Shown: positions 44,856-53,412 of the stretch, one piece after another
Layout: every line of letters starts with the position of its first letter
Numbering within the stretch: position 1 is the first letter of the stretch
DNA from: Inconstantimicrobium porci
GTDB lineage: Bacteria > Bacillota > Clostridia > Clostridiales > Clostridiaceae
Length of the DNA stretch: 64,000 nucleotides
NCBI RefSeq assembly: GCF_009696465.1
Contig: NZ_VULX01000011.1
Span: 1 to 64,000, forward strand
Direction: 5' to 3'
Translations under genes and position numbers: made by a program
The notes under the pieces: generated by a model
Database searches by the model: none
The model's input: only the letters and a program-made list of their open reading frames with translations
What the model was told of the DNA's origin: nothing

Positions 44856-46295
44856 TTATTTCTTCTTCCAAAGCATTGGAGAGAATAATATAACCATTGG
44901 TATTAGTTCAAGTCTTCCTGCAAGCATATCAAACATAAATATACACTTTGAGAAAGGATTGAACTTGCCGAAATTCTCCATTGGTCCAACTTGATCCAGT
45001 CCTGGTCCTATATTGTTAAGCGTTGCAGCTACAGATGTAAAGTTTGTTTCAAAACTGTAGTTTTCCAGTGAAATAAGCAGTACTGATACAACAAAAACAA
45101 TAAAATATAAAACAAGATATGTATTAATAGATTTTACAACTTCCTTTTTAACCTTTTTGCCATCCATATGTGTTATATTTACACTTTTGGGATGTACAAA
45201 GGATGCTATCTCATTTCTGACATTTCTCCATGCAATTACTATTCTTGAAACCTTGATTCCACCACCTGTACTTCCTGCACAAGCTCCAACAAACATTATA
45301 GCAACAAGTATGGTTTTTGATAATGAAGGCCATAAGTTAAAGTCTGCAGTAGAAAATCCTGTTGTGGTAATTATTGATGCAACCTGGAAAAATGACTGCT
45401 GCATTGCACTTCCTAATGAAGGGAATGCACTACGTATATTAAAACCAATAACTACTGTTGCTATAAGGATAATTCCTATATAAGCCTTAAGTTCATCACT
45501 CTTAAGTATTTCCTTTGGCTTCTTAACAAGTGCCAAAAAGTATATTGTAAAGTTTACGCCAAACAGTGCCATAAACACAGCTACTACATTTTGAATATAC
45601 ATGCTGTACTCAGCCATGCTGGAATTTCTGATACCGAATCCTCCAGTTCCAGCTGTAGCAAATGATGTTGTTACTGCCTCAAAAAGGCTCATGCCTCCAC
45701 AAAGAAGCAGTATACATTCTGCTACAGTAAGTGCTGTATATATTCCATAAAGTATAAGCGCTGTAGAATTTACTCTTGGCACAAGCTTACCTACACTTGG
45801 TCCTGGACTTTCTGCACGCATAAGATGCATATTATTTCCTCCCGCAAGCGGTATAATGCATAAAACAAATACAAGTACACCCATGCCGCCTATCCAGTGA
45901 GTGAAGCTTCTCCAGAAAAGCATACATTTTGATAGAGCTTCAACGTCAGATAATATAGTTGCACCAGTTGTTGTATATCCTGATATTGTTTCAAATAATG
46001 CATCAAATACTGAAGGAATCTCACCACTGATTAAAAACGGAAGTGCTCCTGTTATACTTACAACTATCCAGCCAAGAGCTACAGCTGTAAAACCATCCTT
46101 TGCATAAAATGCTTTATTAGATGGTTTTTTATATGTAAATATTGCTCCTGTCACAGCACATATTATTGCTGAAATCAAAAAAGCATTGCCACTCTTCTCT
46201 CCTAAAAAAAGAGAAATAATATATGTAATAAGTAAAAATCCACTCTGAAAATTAAATATCCAGCCTAAGATGTATGTAATAAATCTAAAATTCAT
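44856..46295 (-). CDS. trkH: Potassium uptake channel subunit TrkH, copy 1
   Basis: This 479-residue membrane protein of the Trk/Ktr/HKT superfamily moves K+ through four pseudo-repeated pore loops: TISGYTTTGATIL, FATAGTGGFGIRN, SIITTTGFSTADF and ATLNNIGPGLDQVGP. Each holds the filter glycine. Loop-like gating features between repeats 3 and 4 include CAGSTGGGIKVSR. The gene follows its trkA partner by 3 bp, so the two are translationally close. It is strikingly similar in length and sequence to the copy at 47937, which indicates tandem duplication. Confidence 0.95.
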   Translation of the reverse strand: MNFRFITYILGWIFNFQSGFLLITYIISLFLGEKSGNAFLISAIICAVTGAIFTYKKPSNKAFYAKDGFTAVALGWIVVSITGALPFLISGEIPSVFDALFETISGYTTTGATILSDVEALSKCMLFWRSFTHWIGGMGVLVFVLCIIPLAGGNNMHLMRAESPGPSVGKLVPRVNSTALILYGIYTALTVAECILLLCGGMSLFEAVTTSFATAGTGGFGIRNSSMAEYSMYIQNVVAVFMALFGVNFTIYFLALVKKPKEILKSDELKAYIGIILIATVVIGFNIRSAFPSLGSAMQQSFFQVASIITTTGFSTADFNLWPSLSKTILVAIMFVGACAGSTGGGIKVSRIVIAWRNVRNEIASFVHPKSVNITHMDGKKVKKEVVKSINTYLVLYFIVFVVSVLLISLENYSFETNFTSVAATLNNIGPGLDQVGPMENFGKFNPFSKCIFMFDMLAGRLELIPMVILFSPMLWKKK

Positions 46296-46298
46296 TTT

Positions 46299-47657
46299 TT
46301 ATCTCCTTACTATGTCACCCAAATCATTAAGTCTTACATTTGTCGTAACCACAATTACATAGTCTCCTTTTTCAATGTGGTCCTGTCCCTTAGGCGTTAT
46401 AATATTTCCATTTCTGTTTATGCAGCATATAAGAAGGTTATCCTTAAGAGCAAGCTTTTCAAGTGGAATACCGATAAGCTTTGAATTTTCATTAACATAA
46501 AACTCCAGAGCTTCTGCCTTGTCTTTTTTAATCTTGTATAAAGTCTCTATATTACACCCTATAGTATTATTCATAGCTCTTACATACTTAAGTATATATT
46601 TTGATGTAATATACTTTGGTGAAATTATACTGCCAAGATTAAGTGAATTAATTACCTCATCAAAACGCAGACGATTTACTTTTGTTATAAGCTTGCCGTT
46701 CATCTTGCTTCTTGCATAAAGAGAAAGAAGCACATTTTCCTCATCTAAGCCTGTAAGAGATGCAAAAGATCCTGCCTTGCTTATGCCCTCCTCCATAAGA
46801 AGATCCTTATCAGTACCATCGCCATGGATAATCATTGCTTTTGGCAGAAGTTCAGTAAGTTCCTCACATCTTGATTCCTTCTGCTCAATTATCTTAACTT
46901 TTATGCCACTCTTTAAAAGCTGTTTAGCAAGATAGTATGATACATTTCCACCACCTATTATCATGGCATCTTTAACAGGATTTATAATCATGTCGATCTT
47001 TTCAAAGAACTCCATACCCTTTTTGTGAGTGGTAATTATAGAAACAATATCATTTTCAGCAATTGTAAGTTCTCCATTAGGAATAATCACTTCACCATTA
47101 CGTTCAACAGTAGTTACAAGTACATCACATTTAAGTTCTTTGTGAAGATTCTTTATCTGCATACCATTAAGAATACATCCTTTTTTCACCTTAAAGTTCA
47201 TAATTTCGACTTTTCCCCTGTTAAACACGCTGATATCAATAGCTGACGGAAATCTTAGAAGTCTTGTAATCTCACAGGCAGCTTCATACTCTGGATTTAT
47301 AACCATAGAGAGACCTAAGTTTTGCTTTATAAAATCTGCTTCTTCACTATAAACAGGATTTCTAACTCTTGCTATTGTTTTGCATTTTCCTGCTTTACGT
47401 GCTATAAGGCAACATAAAAGATTAAGTTCATCTGAATTGGTTACTGCAATAAGAAGGTCTGCATTTTCTATTCCAGCTTCCATCAAAACTCCATAGCTAG
47501 CTCCATTGCCTACAATGCCCATTGTATCGTAATTATTAGAGATTTCCTCTACCACGTCATCATTCATATCGATGATAGAAATATCATGTCCTTCCTTACT
47601 TAATTCCTGAGTCAGTGTAGATCCGACCTTTCCACATCCTACAATAATTATCTGCAT
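46299..47657 (-). CDS. trkA: Potassium uptake regulatory subunit TrkA, copy 1
   Basis: This 452-residue cytoplasmic ring subunit binds NAD(H)/nucleotides and gates TrkH. It has two tandem RCK units. The first begins MQIIIVGCGKVGSTL (GxGxxG) and the second AMIIGGGNVSYYLAKQLL (about 230). Each has an RCK_C domain after it (near 150-210 and 370-450). RCK_C domains of this family can bind c-di-AMP, but nothing here proves that. The ATG at 47657 is chosen because GGAGG precedes it; the same arrangement is found in copy 2. Confidence 0.93.
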   Translation of the reverse strand: MQIIIVGCGKVGSTLTQELSKEGHDISIIDMNDDVVEEISNNYDTMGIVGNGASYGVLMEAGIENADLLIAVTNSDELNLLCCLIARKAGKCKTIARVRNPVYSEEADFIKQNLGLSMVINPEYEAACEITRLLRFPSAIDISVFNRGKVEIMNFKVKKGCILNGMQIKNLHKELKCDVLVTTVERNGEVIIPNGELTIAENDIVSIITTHKKGMEFFEKIDMIINPVKDAMIIGGGNVSYYLAKQLLKSGIKVKIIEQKESRCEELTELLPKAMIIHGDGTDKDLLMEEGISKAGSFASLTGLDEENVLLSLYARSKMNGKLITKVNRLRFDEVINSLNLGSIISPKYITSKYILKYVRAMNNTIGCNIETLYKIKKDKAEALEFYVNENSKLIGIPLEKLALKDNLLICCINRNGNIITPKGQDHIEKGDYVIVVTTNVRLNDLGDIVRR

Positions 47658-47872
47658 AAAATCCTCCAAAATGTCTCTAAAATTATCTAGTTTATTTATT
47701 ATACATGATTTTAGAATTTAATTAAAATATTTAATAAATTGTGACGTCTATTTAAAATGCAATATTACAACTTCTGCACCAATGACATCGATTTCAAAAC
47801 CCTTAAGCTAATATATATAGTTTCTGTATTTGAAAATATATTATTCTTTCTTAAATGCAATTTCCTTTACCA

Positions 47873-47918
47873 CAAAAAAAGACTACTTTATAATACATAA
47901 AAGCATTATAAAGTAGTC
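47873..47918 (-). terminator. Terminator of trkA-trkH copy 2
   Basis: A 14-bp perfect stem GACTACTTTATAAT/ATTATAAAGTAGTC with a 10-base loop is followed by TTTTTTT on the minus strand, 19 bp past the trkH stop. Confidence 0.92.
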
Positions 47919-47936
47919 GCTAAAAAACCTGACGTT

Positions 47937-49376
47937 CTATTTTCTTTTCCAAACCCATGGTGAAAATAAAATTATCATTGGAATTAATTCAAGTCTTCCT
48001 GCTAACATATCAAACATAAAAACACATTTTGAAAATGGATTAAACTTTGCAAAGTTATCCATAGGTCCTACTAAATCGAGACCTGGTCCAATATTATTTA
48101 AAGTTGCAGCAACAGAAGTAAAGCTTGTCTCAAGGCTGAAATTCTCAATAGAAATCAAAAGTACTGAAACTGCAAAAACTAAAAAGTACAGTACAAGATA
48201 TGTGTTCACTGAACGAACAACATCATTTTTAACTATCTTTCCTTCCATTCTAAGTGTATGGATACTTTTTGGATGTACAAATGATGCAATTTCATTTTTT
48301 ATATTTTTAAATGCCATTACTACTCTAGACACCTTGATACCACCACCAGTACTTCCTGCACATGCACCAACAAACATCAATGCTACAAGAATACCCTTTG
48401 ATAATGACGGCCATTTGTTAAAGTCAGTAGTGGAAAATCCTGTTGTAGTCATTATTGATCCTACCTGGAAGAACGCCTGCTGAATTGCCTTTCCTAGTGT
48501 TGGGAAATATCCTCTGATATTAAATCCTATAATAAGCGTTGAAGCTATAATGATACCAATATAACTCTTAAGTTCATCACTGTGAAGTATCTCCTTAGGT
48601 TTACGTACAAGTGCAAGAAAATATATTGAAAAGTTAACACCAAACAGTACCATAAATACACCAACTACATTTTGTATATATGTACTGTATCCTGCTATAC
48701 TATCATTTCTAACTCCAAAGCCTCCAGTACCAGCAGTACCAAAGGAAGTTGTAATAGCATCAAACATGCTCATTCCCCCTGCTAGAAGGAATATTACTTC
48801 TATTACAGTAAGTGCTGTATATATTCCATAAAGAATCACAGCTGTAGAATGGACACGTGGTACAAGCTTTCCAACACTAGGTCCAGGACTTTCTGCTCTC
48901 ATAAGATGCATATTATTACCACCTGCTAAAGGAAGTATGCACATTACAAAAACTAAAACTCCCATACCGCCAATCCAGTGCGTAAAACTACGCCAGAACA
49001 AAAGACATTTTGACATAGCTTCTACATTAGTAAGAATTGTAGCTCCTGTTGTAGTATAACCTGATATTGTTTCAAACATAGCATCAAATATAGAAGGTAT
49101 CTCACCACTGATTACAAATGGGAGAGCACCAGAAATACTGACAACTATCCAACCAAGTGCAACGGCTACAAAACCATCCTTTGCATAAAATGATTTATGT
49201 TTAGGCTTTCTCCATGTACAAATAATACCTATAAGAAAACTGATTGCTGCGGAAACTAAAAGAGCATAGCCGCTTTTTTCCCCATAAAAAAGCGATAATA
49301 CAAATGTTAAAAATAGAAATCCGCTTTGGAAATTCAGTATCCATCCTAAAATGTATGTTATAAACCCAAAATTCAT
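47937..49376 (-). CDS. trkH: Potassium uptake channel subunit TrkH, copy 2
   Basis: This 479-residue protein has the same four pore loops as copy 1 (ISGYTTTGATILTN, GTAGTGGFGVRND, IMTTTGFSTTDF, NNIGPGLDLVGP). Differences are spread along the whole length, mostly conservative, which fits an older duplication rather than a recent copy. It lies 4 bp after trkA copy 2. Keeping two complete pairs suggests different affinity, ion preference or regulation. Confidence 0.95.
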   Translation of the reverse strand: MNFGFITYILGWILNFQSGFLFLTFVLSLFYGEKSGYALLVSAAISFLIGIICTWRKPKHKSFYAKDGFVAVALGWIVVSISGALPFVISGEIPSIFDAMFETISGYTTTGATILTNVEAMSKCLLFWRSFTHWIGGMGVLVFVMCILPLAGGNNMHLMRAESPGPSVGKLVPRVHSTAVILYGIYTALTVIEVIFLLAGGMSMFDAITTSFGTAGTGGFGVRNDSIAGYSTYIQNVVGVFMVLFGVNFSIYFLALVRKPKEILHSDELKSYIGIIIASTLIIGFNIRGYFPTLGKAIQQAFFQVGSIMTTTGFSTTDFNKWPSLSKGILVALMFVGACAGSTGGGIKVSRVVMAFKNIKNEIASFVHPKSIHTLRMEGKIVKNDVVRSVNTYLVLYFLVFAVSVLLISIENFSLETSFTSVAATLNNIGPGLDLVGPMDNFAKFNPFSKCVFMFDMLAGRLELIPMIILFSPWVWKRK

Positions 49377-49380
49377 TTCC

Positions 49381-50739
49381 TTATCTCCTTAAAATATCAC
49401 TTAAATCATGTAATCTTGCGTTAGCTGTAACAACAATTACATAATCTCCCTTTTCAATATGATCCTGACCCATTGGAGTAATTGTCTTACCATTTCTGTT
49501 GATTGAGCAGATAAGAAGATTATCCTTAAGATCAAGTTTTTCTAATGGCACACCTATTAGCTTAGAGCCTTCATTAACATAAAATTCGATGGCCTCTGCC
49601 TTGTCCTTTTTTATCTTGTACAAAGTTTCTACATTACTACCAATAGAATTATTCATAGCTCTTACATATTGAAGTATGTATTCTGATGTAATATATTTGG
49701 GTGAAATAATACTTCCAAGATTTAATGAATCTATTACTTCATCAAAACATATACGATTTACTTTTGTAATTATCTTCCCCTTAATCTTACTTCTTACATA
49801 TAAAGAAAGAAGTATATTTTCCTCATCAATTCCTGTTAATGACGCAAAAGATTCAATATCTTTTAATCCTTCCTCTTTAAGCAGTTTTTTATCAGTTCCA
49901 TCACCATTTATAATCATAGCCTTTGGAAGGAGCTCAGTAAGTTCTTCACAGCGAGTTCTATCTTTTTCAACTATTTTTACACTTATTCCATACTTAAGTA
50001 GCTGTTGTGATAAATAGTATGATAATTTTCCTCCACCGATTATCATAGTATTCTTAACAGGATTAGGTATCATACCTAATTTAACAAAGAATTCTACAGC
50101 TTTTTTATGTGGTGCTATAATTGAAACAATATCATTTTCAAGAATTTTAAAATCACCATTTGGAATAATTACCTTTTCATCTCGCTCAATTGTACAAACT
50201 AAAACATCACATTTTAACTTGCTACGCATGTCCTTAATCTGCATACCATCAATAATGCTTCCTTGTTCTACTTCAAAGTTAAGTAGCTCAACATGTCCCC
50301 TATTAAACAAGTTTATATCAATAGCTGATGGAAAACGAAGTAAACGTGTCATTTCACATGCTGCTTCATACTCTGGATTTATGATCATTGAAAGTCCAAT
50401 AGTATCTTTTATGAATCTTGCTTCATCACTGTAAATTGGATTACGTACTCTGGCAATAGTTCTACAGTTTCCAGCTTTGCGAGCTATCAAACAGCATAAA
50501 AGGTTAAGCTCATCAGAATCAGTTACTGCAATTAGAAGATGTGCTTTTTCAATGCCAGCCTCTTTAAGTACACTATAGCTTGCTCCATTACCAACAACTC
50601 CTAGTGTATCATAATTATTCGAAATTTCTTCTACTACACTATCATTTGTATCTATAATGGAAATATCATGGCCTTCCTGGCTTAATACTTCAGCCAGTAT
50701 GGATCCTACCTTTCCACATCCCACAATAATAATTTGCAT
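49381..50739 (-). CDS. trkA: Potassium uptake regulatory subunit TrkA, copy 2
   Basis: This is also 452 residues, the same length as copy 1, with the two RCK units at MQIIIVGCGKVGSILAEVL and TMIIGGGKLSYYLSQQLL. I chose the ATG at 50739, preceded by GGAGG. An open frame extends 20 codons further upstream but lacks a ribosome site. It heads the copy-2 pair. Its own promoter should lie in 50740-51005, which it shares with the divergent AraC gene. Confidence 0.93.
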   Translation of the reverse strand: MQIIIVGCGKVGSILAEVLSQEGHDISIIDTNDSVVEEISNNYDTLGVVGNGASYSVLKEAGIEKAHLLIAVTDSDELNLLCCLIARKAGNCRTIARVRNPIYSDEARFIKDTIGLSMIINPEYEAACEMTRLLRFPSAIDINLFNRGHVELLNFEVEQGSIIDGMQIKDMRSKLKCDVLVCTIERDEKVIIPNGDFKILENDIVSIIAPHKKAVEFFVKLGMIPNPVKNTMIIGGGKLSYYLSQQLLKYGISVKIVEKDRTRCEELTELLPKAMIINGDGTDKKLLKEEGLKDIESFASLTGIDEENILLSLYVRSKIKGKIITKVNRICFDEVIDSLNLGSIISPKYITSEYILQYVRAMNNSIGSNVETLYKIKKDKAEAIEFYVNEGSKLIGVPLEKLDLKDNLLICSINRNGKTITPMGQDHIEKGDYVIVVTANARLHDLSDILRR

Positions 50740-51005
50740 AAAATCCTCCAAAACGTATTTAATATTTATTCCGCTCATAACATTATACATTATTTTCATA
50801 TTAAATTAAATTGATAAAACACATCTTTATGTTAATTTTTGTTTTCATTACTATTTTATGTGCAGACTACTGAAATACTGTATGCTTAAAATTTAATCTT
50901 ATTTATTTAACAGCAGTTCTATTGACCAAACCACATGCAAATTTGACAGCTTTTTTGTACTACAATATACTATGACTATAATGAAACATACGAGGTATTT
51001 ATTTT

Positions 51006-51995
51006 ATGAATTTACAAGAACTTGATTCAAGACTGAGGACAATTGCAGAACATGAAGAAGAGTATAAAAGTGGTAATTTTACACTTTCAACAAATATCCT
51101 CAAGAAAGCAATGACAAACAACGAAGAAGTACTTCAGATGCATTCTGATAATATAAACATTCATAGTAACAAAAAACATAATATGAATATTCTTGTCAAA
51201 AAACATGCAAGATTTCATAAATATCCTGTGCACAGCCACGACTGTATTGAACTCAACTACGTTTATTCAGGAAAATGTACGCAAAAGATTAATGGCAAAA
51301 AAATAGAATTAACAAAAGGCCAGATGCTACTAGTGCAGCAGGATACAATCCACCGCATTGAGCCTTTAAGTGAAAATGATATCTTAATAAAAATAATCAT
51401 ACATAACGATTATTTTAAATCTCACTTTTTTAATAGGCTTTCATCAAACAGCATCCTGACAGATTTCTTTTTTAAATCTATTACAACAGGTGTGATTTAT
51501 AAAAACTTTATCCTGTTTAACTCAGAAAAAAGTGAACGTCTAAGAATTTTCATAAATGAATTCCTATGTGAATGGTATGATCCTTCAATAGTTTTTGAAG
51601 ATATAATGGGTAGCCTTCTTACACTGATATTTTCTGAACTTGTGAATACTCATACAATAGATTTATCAAATAGTGATGGTTCATCTGAAAATAATATTGT
51701 AAAAATACTTGATTATATAGAAAAGAATTATAAAAACTGTACGCTTAAAGACACGGCAGAACACTTTGAACTTAATGCAAATTATTTATCAAATATGCTG
51801 AAGAAGAACACTGGATTCTCTTACAAGGACCTTGTCCAACATCAAAAAATAAATGCAGCTAAAGACCTGCTTTTAAATTCAAACCTAAGCACAACCGAAA
51901 TTGCTAATAAAGTAGGCTACGAAAATATCAGTTTCTTCTATAAGAAATTTAAACAATACTGCTTCTGCCTGCCTGGAGAATACAGAAATAACTAG
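51006..51995 (+). CDS. AraC-family regulator with cupin sensor domain
   Basis: This 329-residue regulator has a cupin-like sensor at about 60-150 (HKYPVHSHDCIELNYVYSGK, then KGQMLLVQQDTIHRIEPLSE). A C-terminal AraC double helix-turn-helix lies at about 230-328 (LKDTAEHFELNANYLSNMLK, then STTEIANKVGYENISFFYKK). The type usually responds to sugars or small metabolites. No adjacent target gene on its strand reveals its role. It is divergent from trkA copy 2, which could be coincidental. Confidence 0.88.
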   Translation: MNLQELDSRLRTIAEHEEEYKSGNFTLSTNILKKAMTNNEEVLQMHSDNINIHSNKKHNMNILVKKHARFHKYPVHSHDCIELNYVYSGKCTQKINGKKIELTKGQMLLVQQDTIHRIEPLSENDILIKIIIHNDYFKSHFFNRLSSNSILTDFFFKSITTGVIYKNFILFNSEKSERLRIFINEFLCEWYDPSIVFEDIMGSLLTLIFSELVNTHTIDLSNSDGSSENNIVKILDYIEKNYKNCTLKDTAEHFELNANYLSNMLKKNTGFSYKDLVQHQKINAAKDLLLNSNLSTTEIANKVGYENISFFYKKFKQYCFCLPGEYRNN

Positions 51996-52037
51996 ATTGT
52001 ACTTTAATATAAAATGTATGATGTATAATGTATAATT

Positions 52038-52385
52038 AAGGATTGAACTCCCAACGGGAGTTCTATCTAAGGCATGCCTGCTTGGTCAAGACGTAAGCGA
52101 ACATGCCAAATCGAAGATTTGGAATGCCTGCTTGGTCAAGACGTAAGCGAACATGCCAAATCGAAGATTTGGAATGCCTGCTTGGTCAAGACGTAAGCGA
52201 ACATGCCAAATCAAAGATTTGGAATGCCTGCTTGGTCAAGACGTAAGCGAACATGCCAAATCGAAGATTTGGAATGCCTGCTTAAAAAGAAAGCATATCT
52301 CTCTTTAAATTATACAATTGCAGAGGTTTGGAGGTATAACCTTTATTAGAACTGAGAAATTGATACGTGTAGCGAATAAATTTCA
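52038..52385 (+). repeat. Dispersed repeat, copy C, expanded by internal tandem repeats
   Basis: The left module TTAAGGATTGAACTCCCAAC / GGGAGTTC and the right modules GAGGTTTGGAGGTATAACC and GTAGCGAATAAATTTCATTC match copy A. Between them lie four 50-bp tandem units (listed next). With its flanks this fills the gap 51996-52467 between the AraC gene and the L25 gene, apart from the terminator at 52419. Confidence 0.75.
52081..52280. repeat. Four 50-bp direct tandem repeats
   Basis: Units start with CTTGGTCAAGACGTAAGCGA at 52081, 52131, 52181 and 52231. They are identical except for one base in the third unit (ATCAAAG for ATCGAAG). Each contains the hairpin CCAAATCGAAGATTTGG and the arms GGAATGCC/CATGCC. 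No unique spacers intervene, so it is not a CRISPR array. The near-identity means recent expansion or active homogenisation. Confidence 0.95.
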
Positions 52386-52418
52386 TTCATTGAATTCAAA
52401 TTAATTACCAAATAATAA

Positions 52419-52452
52419 AAAACTGCAGCTTCAAATAGTGAGCTGCAGTTTT
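52419..52452. terminator. Bidirectional terminator between AraC and L25 genes
   Basis: A perfect stem AAAACTGCAGCT/AGCTGCAGTTTT with a 10-base loop has A and T runs on both sides, so it can act in both directions. It lies 16 bp after the L25 stop. Confidence 0.85.
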
Positions 52453-52467
52453 AATATTTTATGCAAA

Positions 52468-53034
52468 TTATTTATCTTCTACTTTATCAGCTTGTCCAGC
52501 TTCCAAGCTCTTAACTGTTGCTATTAAAGCTTCTCCGTCAAGTTCTAGCTTAAAGCCTTCTGGAATTACTAAGTCTTTTGCAAATACTTTTGTACCAAAA
52601 TCAAAAGTTTCTGCATTAACTTCTATGTTTTCTGGGAACTTGTCACTCTCTCCATAAAGTTCAACTTCTGCTACTAAAGGCTCAAGCAATAATCCCTTTG
52701 ATTCAAGAAGTCCTTCCCCCTTAAATACTACTGGTACATTCAGCTTTACATCTTCATTAGCATTTACGCCCTGAAAATCAATGTGAATAACCTTTCCGTA
52801 AATACTCTGCTGTAATTCCTTAACTAGACAGTTCTGAGCCTTTCCTGCTAAATTAAGAGTTACCATTGAACTCTGAGGTAAAGCTAAAAGCTTAAGTACT
52901 TCTTTCTTGTCCATCTTAATTGGTGTTGGTTTATCTAGGTGTACTCCGTAAAGCACACATGGAATTTCGCCATATTTTCTAGTTTTCTTTCCTTTTTCGT
53001 TTCTTTCGCTAACATTTAATACTACATTAGACAA
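52468..53034 (-). CDS. rplY: Ribosomal protein L25 / general stress protein Ctc
   Basis: This 188-residue CTC-type L25 binds 5S rRNA in the large subunit. The N-terminal L25 domain (about 1-95) has EIPCVLYGVHLDKPTPIKMD and IYGKVIHIDFQGVNANEDVK. The C-terminal TL5-type beta domain (about 97-188) has LLLEPLVAEVELYGESDKFP. I prefer the TTG at 53034 (MSNVVLNVSERNEKGKK), since GAAGAAGG lies 7 bases before it and the family begins there. The upstream ATG at 53052 has no ribosome site. It is a single-gene unit ended by a terminator. Confidence 0.92.
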   Translation of the reverse strand: MSNVVLNVSERNEKGKKTRKYGEIPCVLYGVHLDKPTPIKMDKKEVLKLLALPQSSMVTLNLAGKAQNCLVKELQQSIYGKVIHIDFQGVNANEDVKLNVPVVFKGEGLLESKGLLLEPLVAEVELYGESDKFPENIEVNAETFDFGTKVFAKDLVIPEGFKLELDGEALIATVKSLEAGQADKVEDK

Positions 53035-53239
53035 AATAAGACCTTCTTCCATATTATTTAAAATTACATATATATTATAATACTTTTCTAAATGATATAC
53101 CACTATTTTTAAATACAATTAAAATAAAGCGTCGTTTAAAGCAGAAATTACATTATAAGTTAACAATGTACTCTATAATTTCATCTAATCTTTTATTATC
53201 ATGATGAAATAGCACAAAAGTGATTAGGACAAACTCATA

Positions 53240-53380
53240 GTACAGGATGAAATTAGCTTCACTAATTTATAAATTTTAATGGAGGCAAATCCTCCAAACC
53301 ACCTAAATAACTCATTACGAAGAGTTTTAAAGAGTATACTTTCCCTTTTAAGAAACTCTATAAGAGTTTCATCCTTAATT
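53240..53380 (-). repeat. Dispersed palindromic repeat, copy B
   Basis: On the minus strand it reads TTAAGGATGAAACTCTTATA (stem GAAACTC/GAGTTTC), then GGTTTGGAGGATTTGCCTCC, then TTAGTGAAGCTAATTTCATC and CTGTAC. It matches copy A end to end. The flank TTATGCATTATGAACTATGA at 53382-53405 resembles words near the other copies. The gap 53035-53412 holds nothing else. Confidence 0.8.
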
Positions 53381-53412
53381 ATGCGTTATGCATTATGAAC
53401 TATGAACTACTC

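Noticed and set aside
52081-52280. CRISPR array
   Set aside because: The 50-bp units are directly contiguous with no variable spacers, and no cas gene is present in the window.
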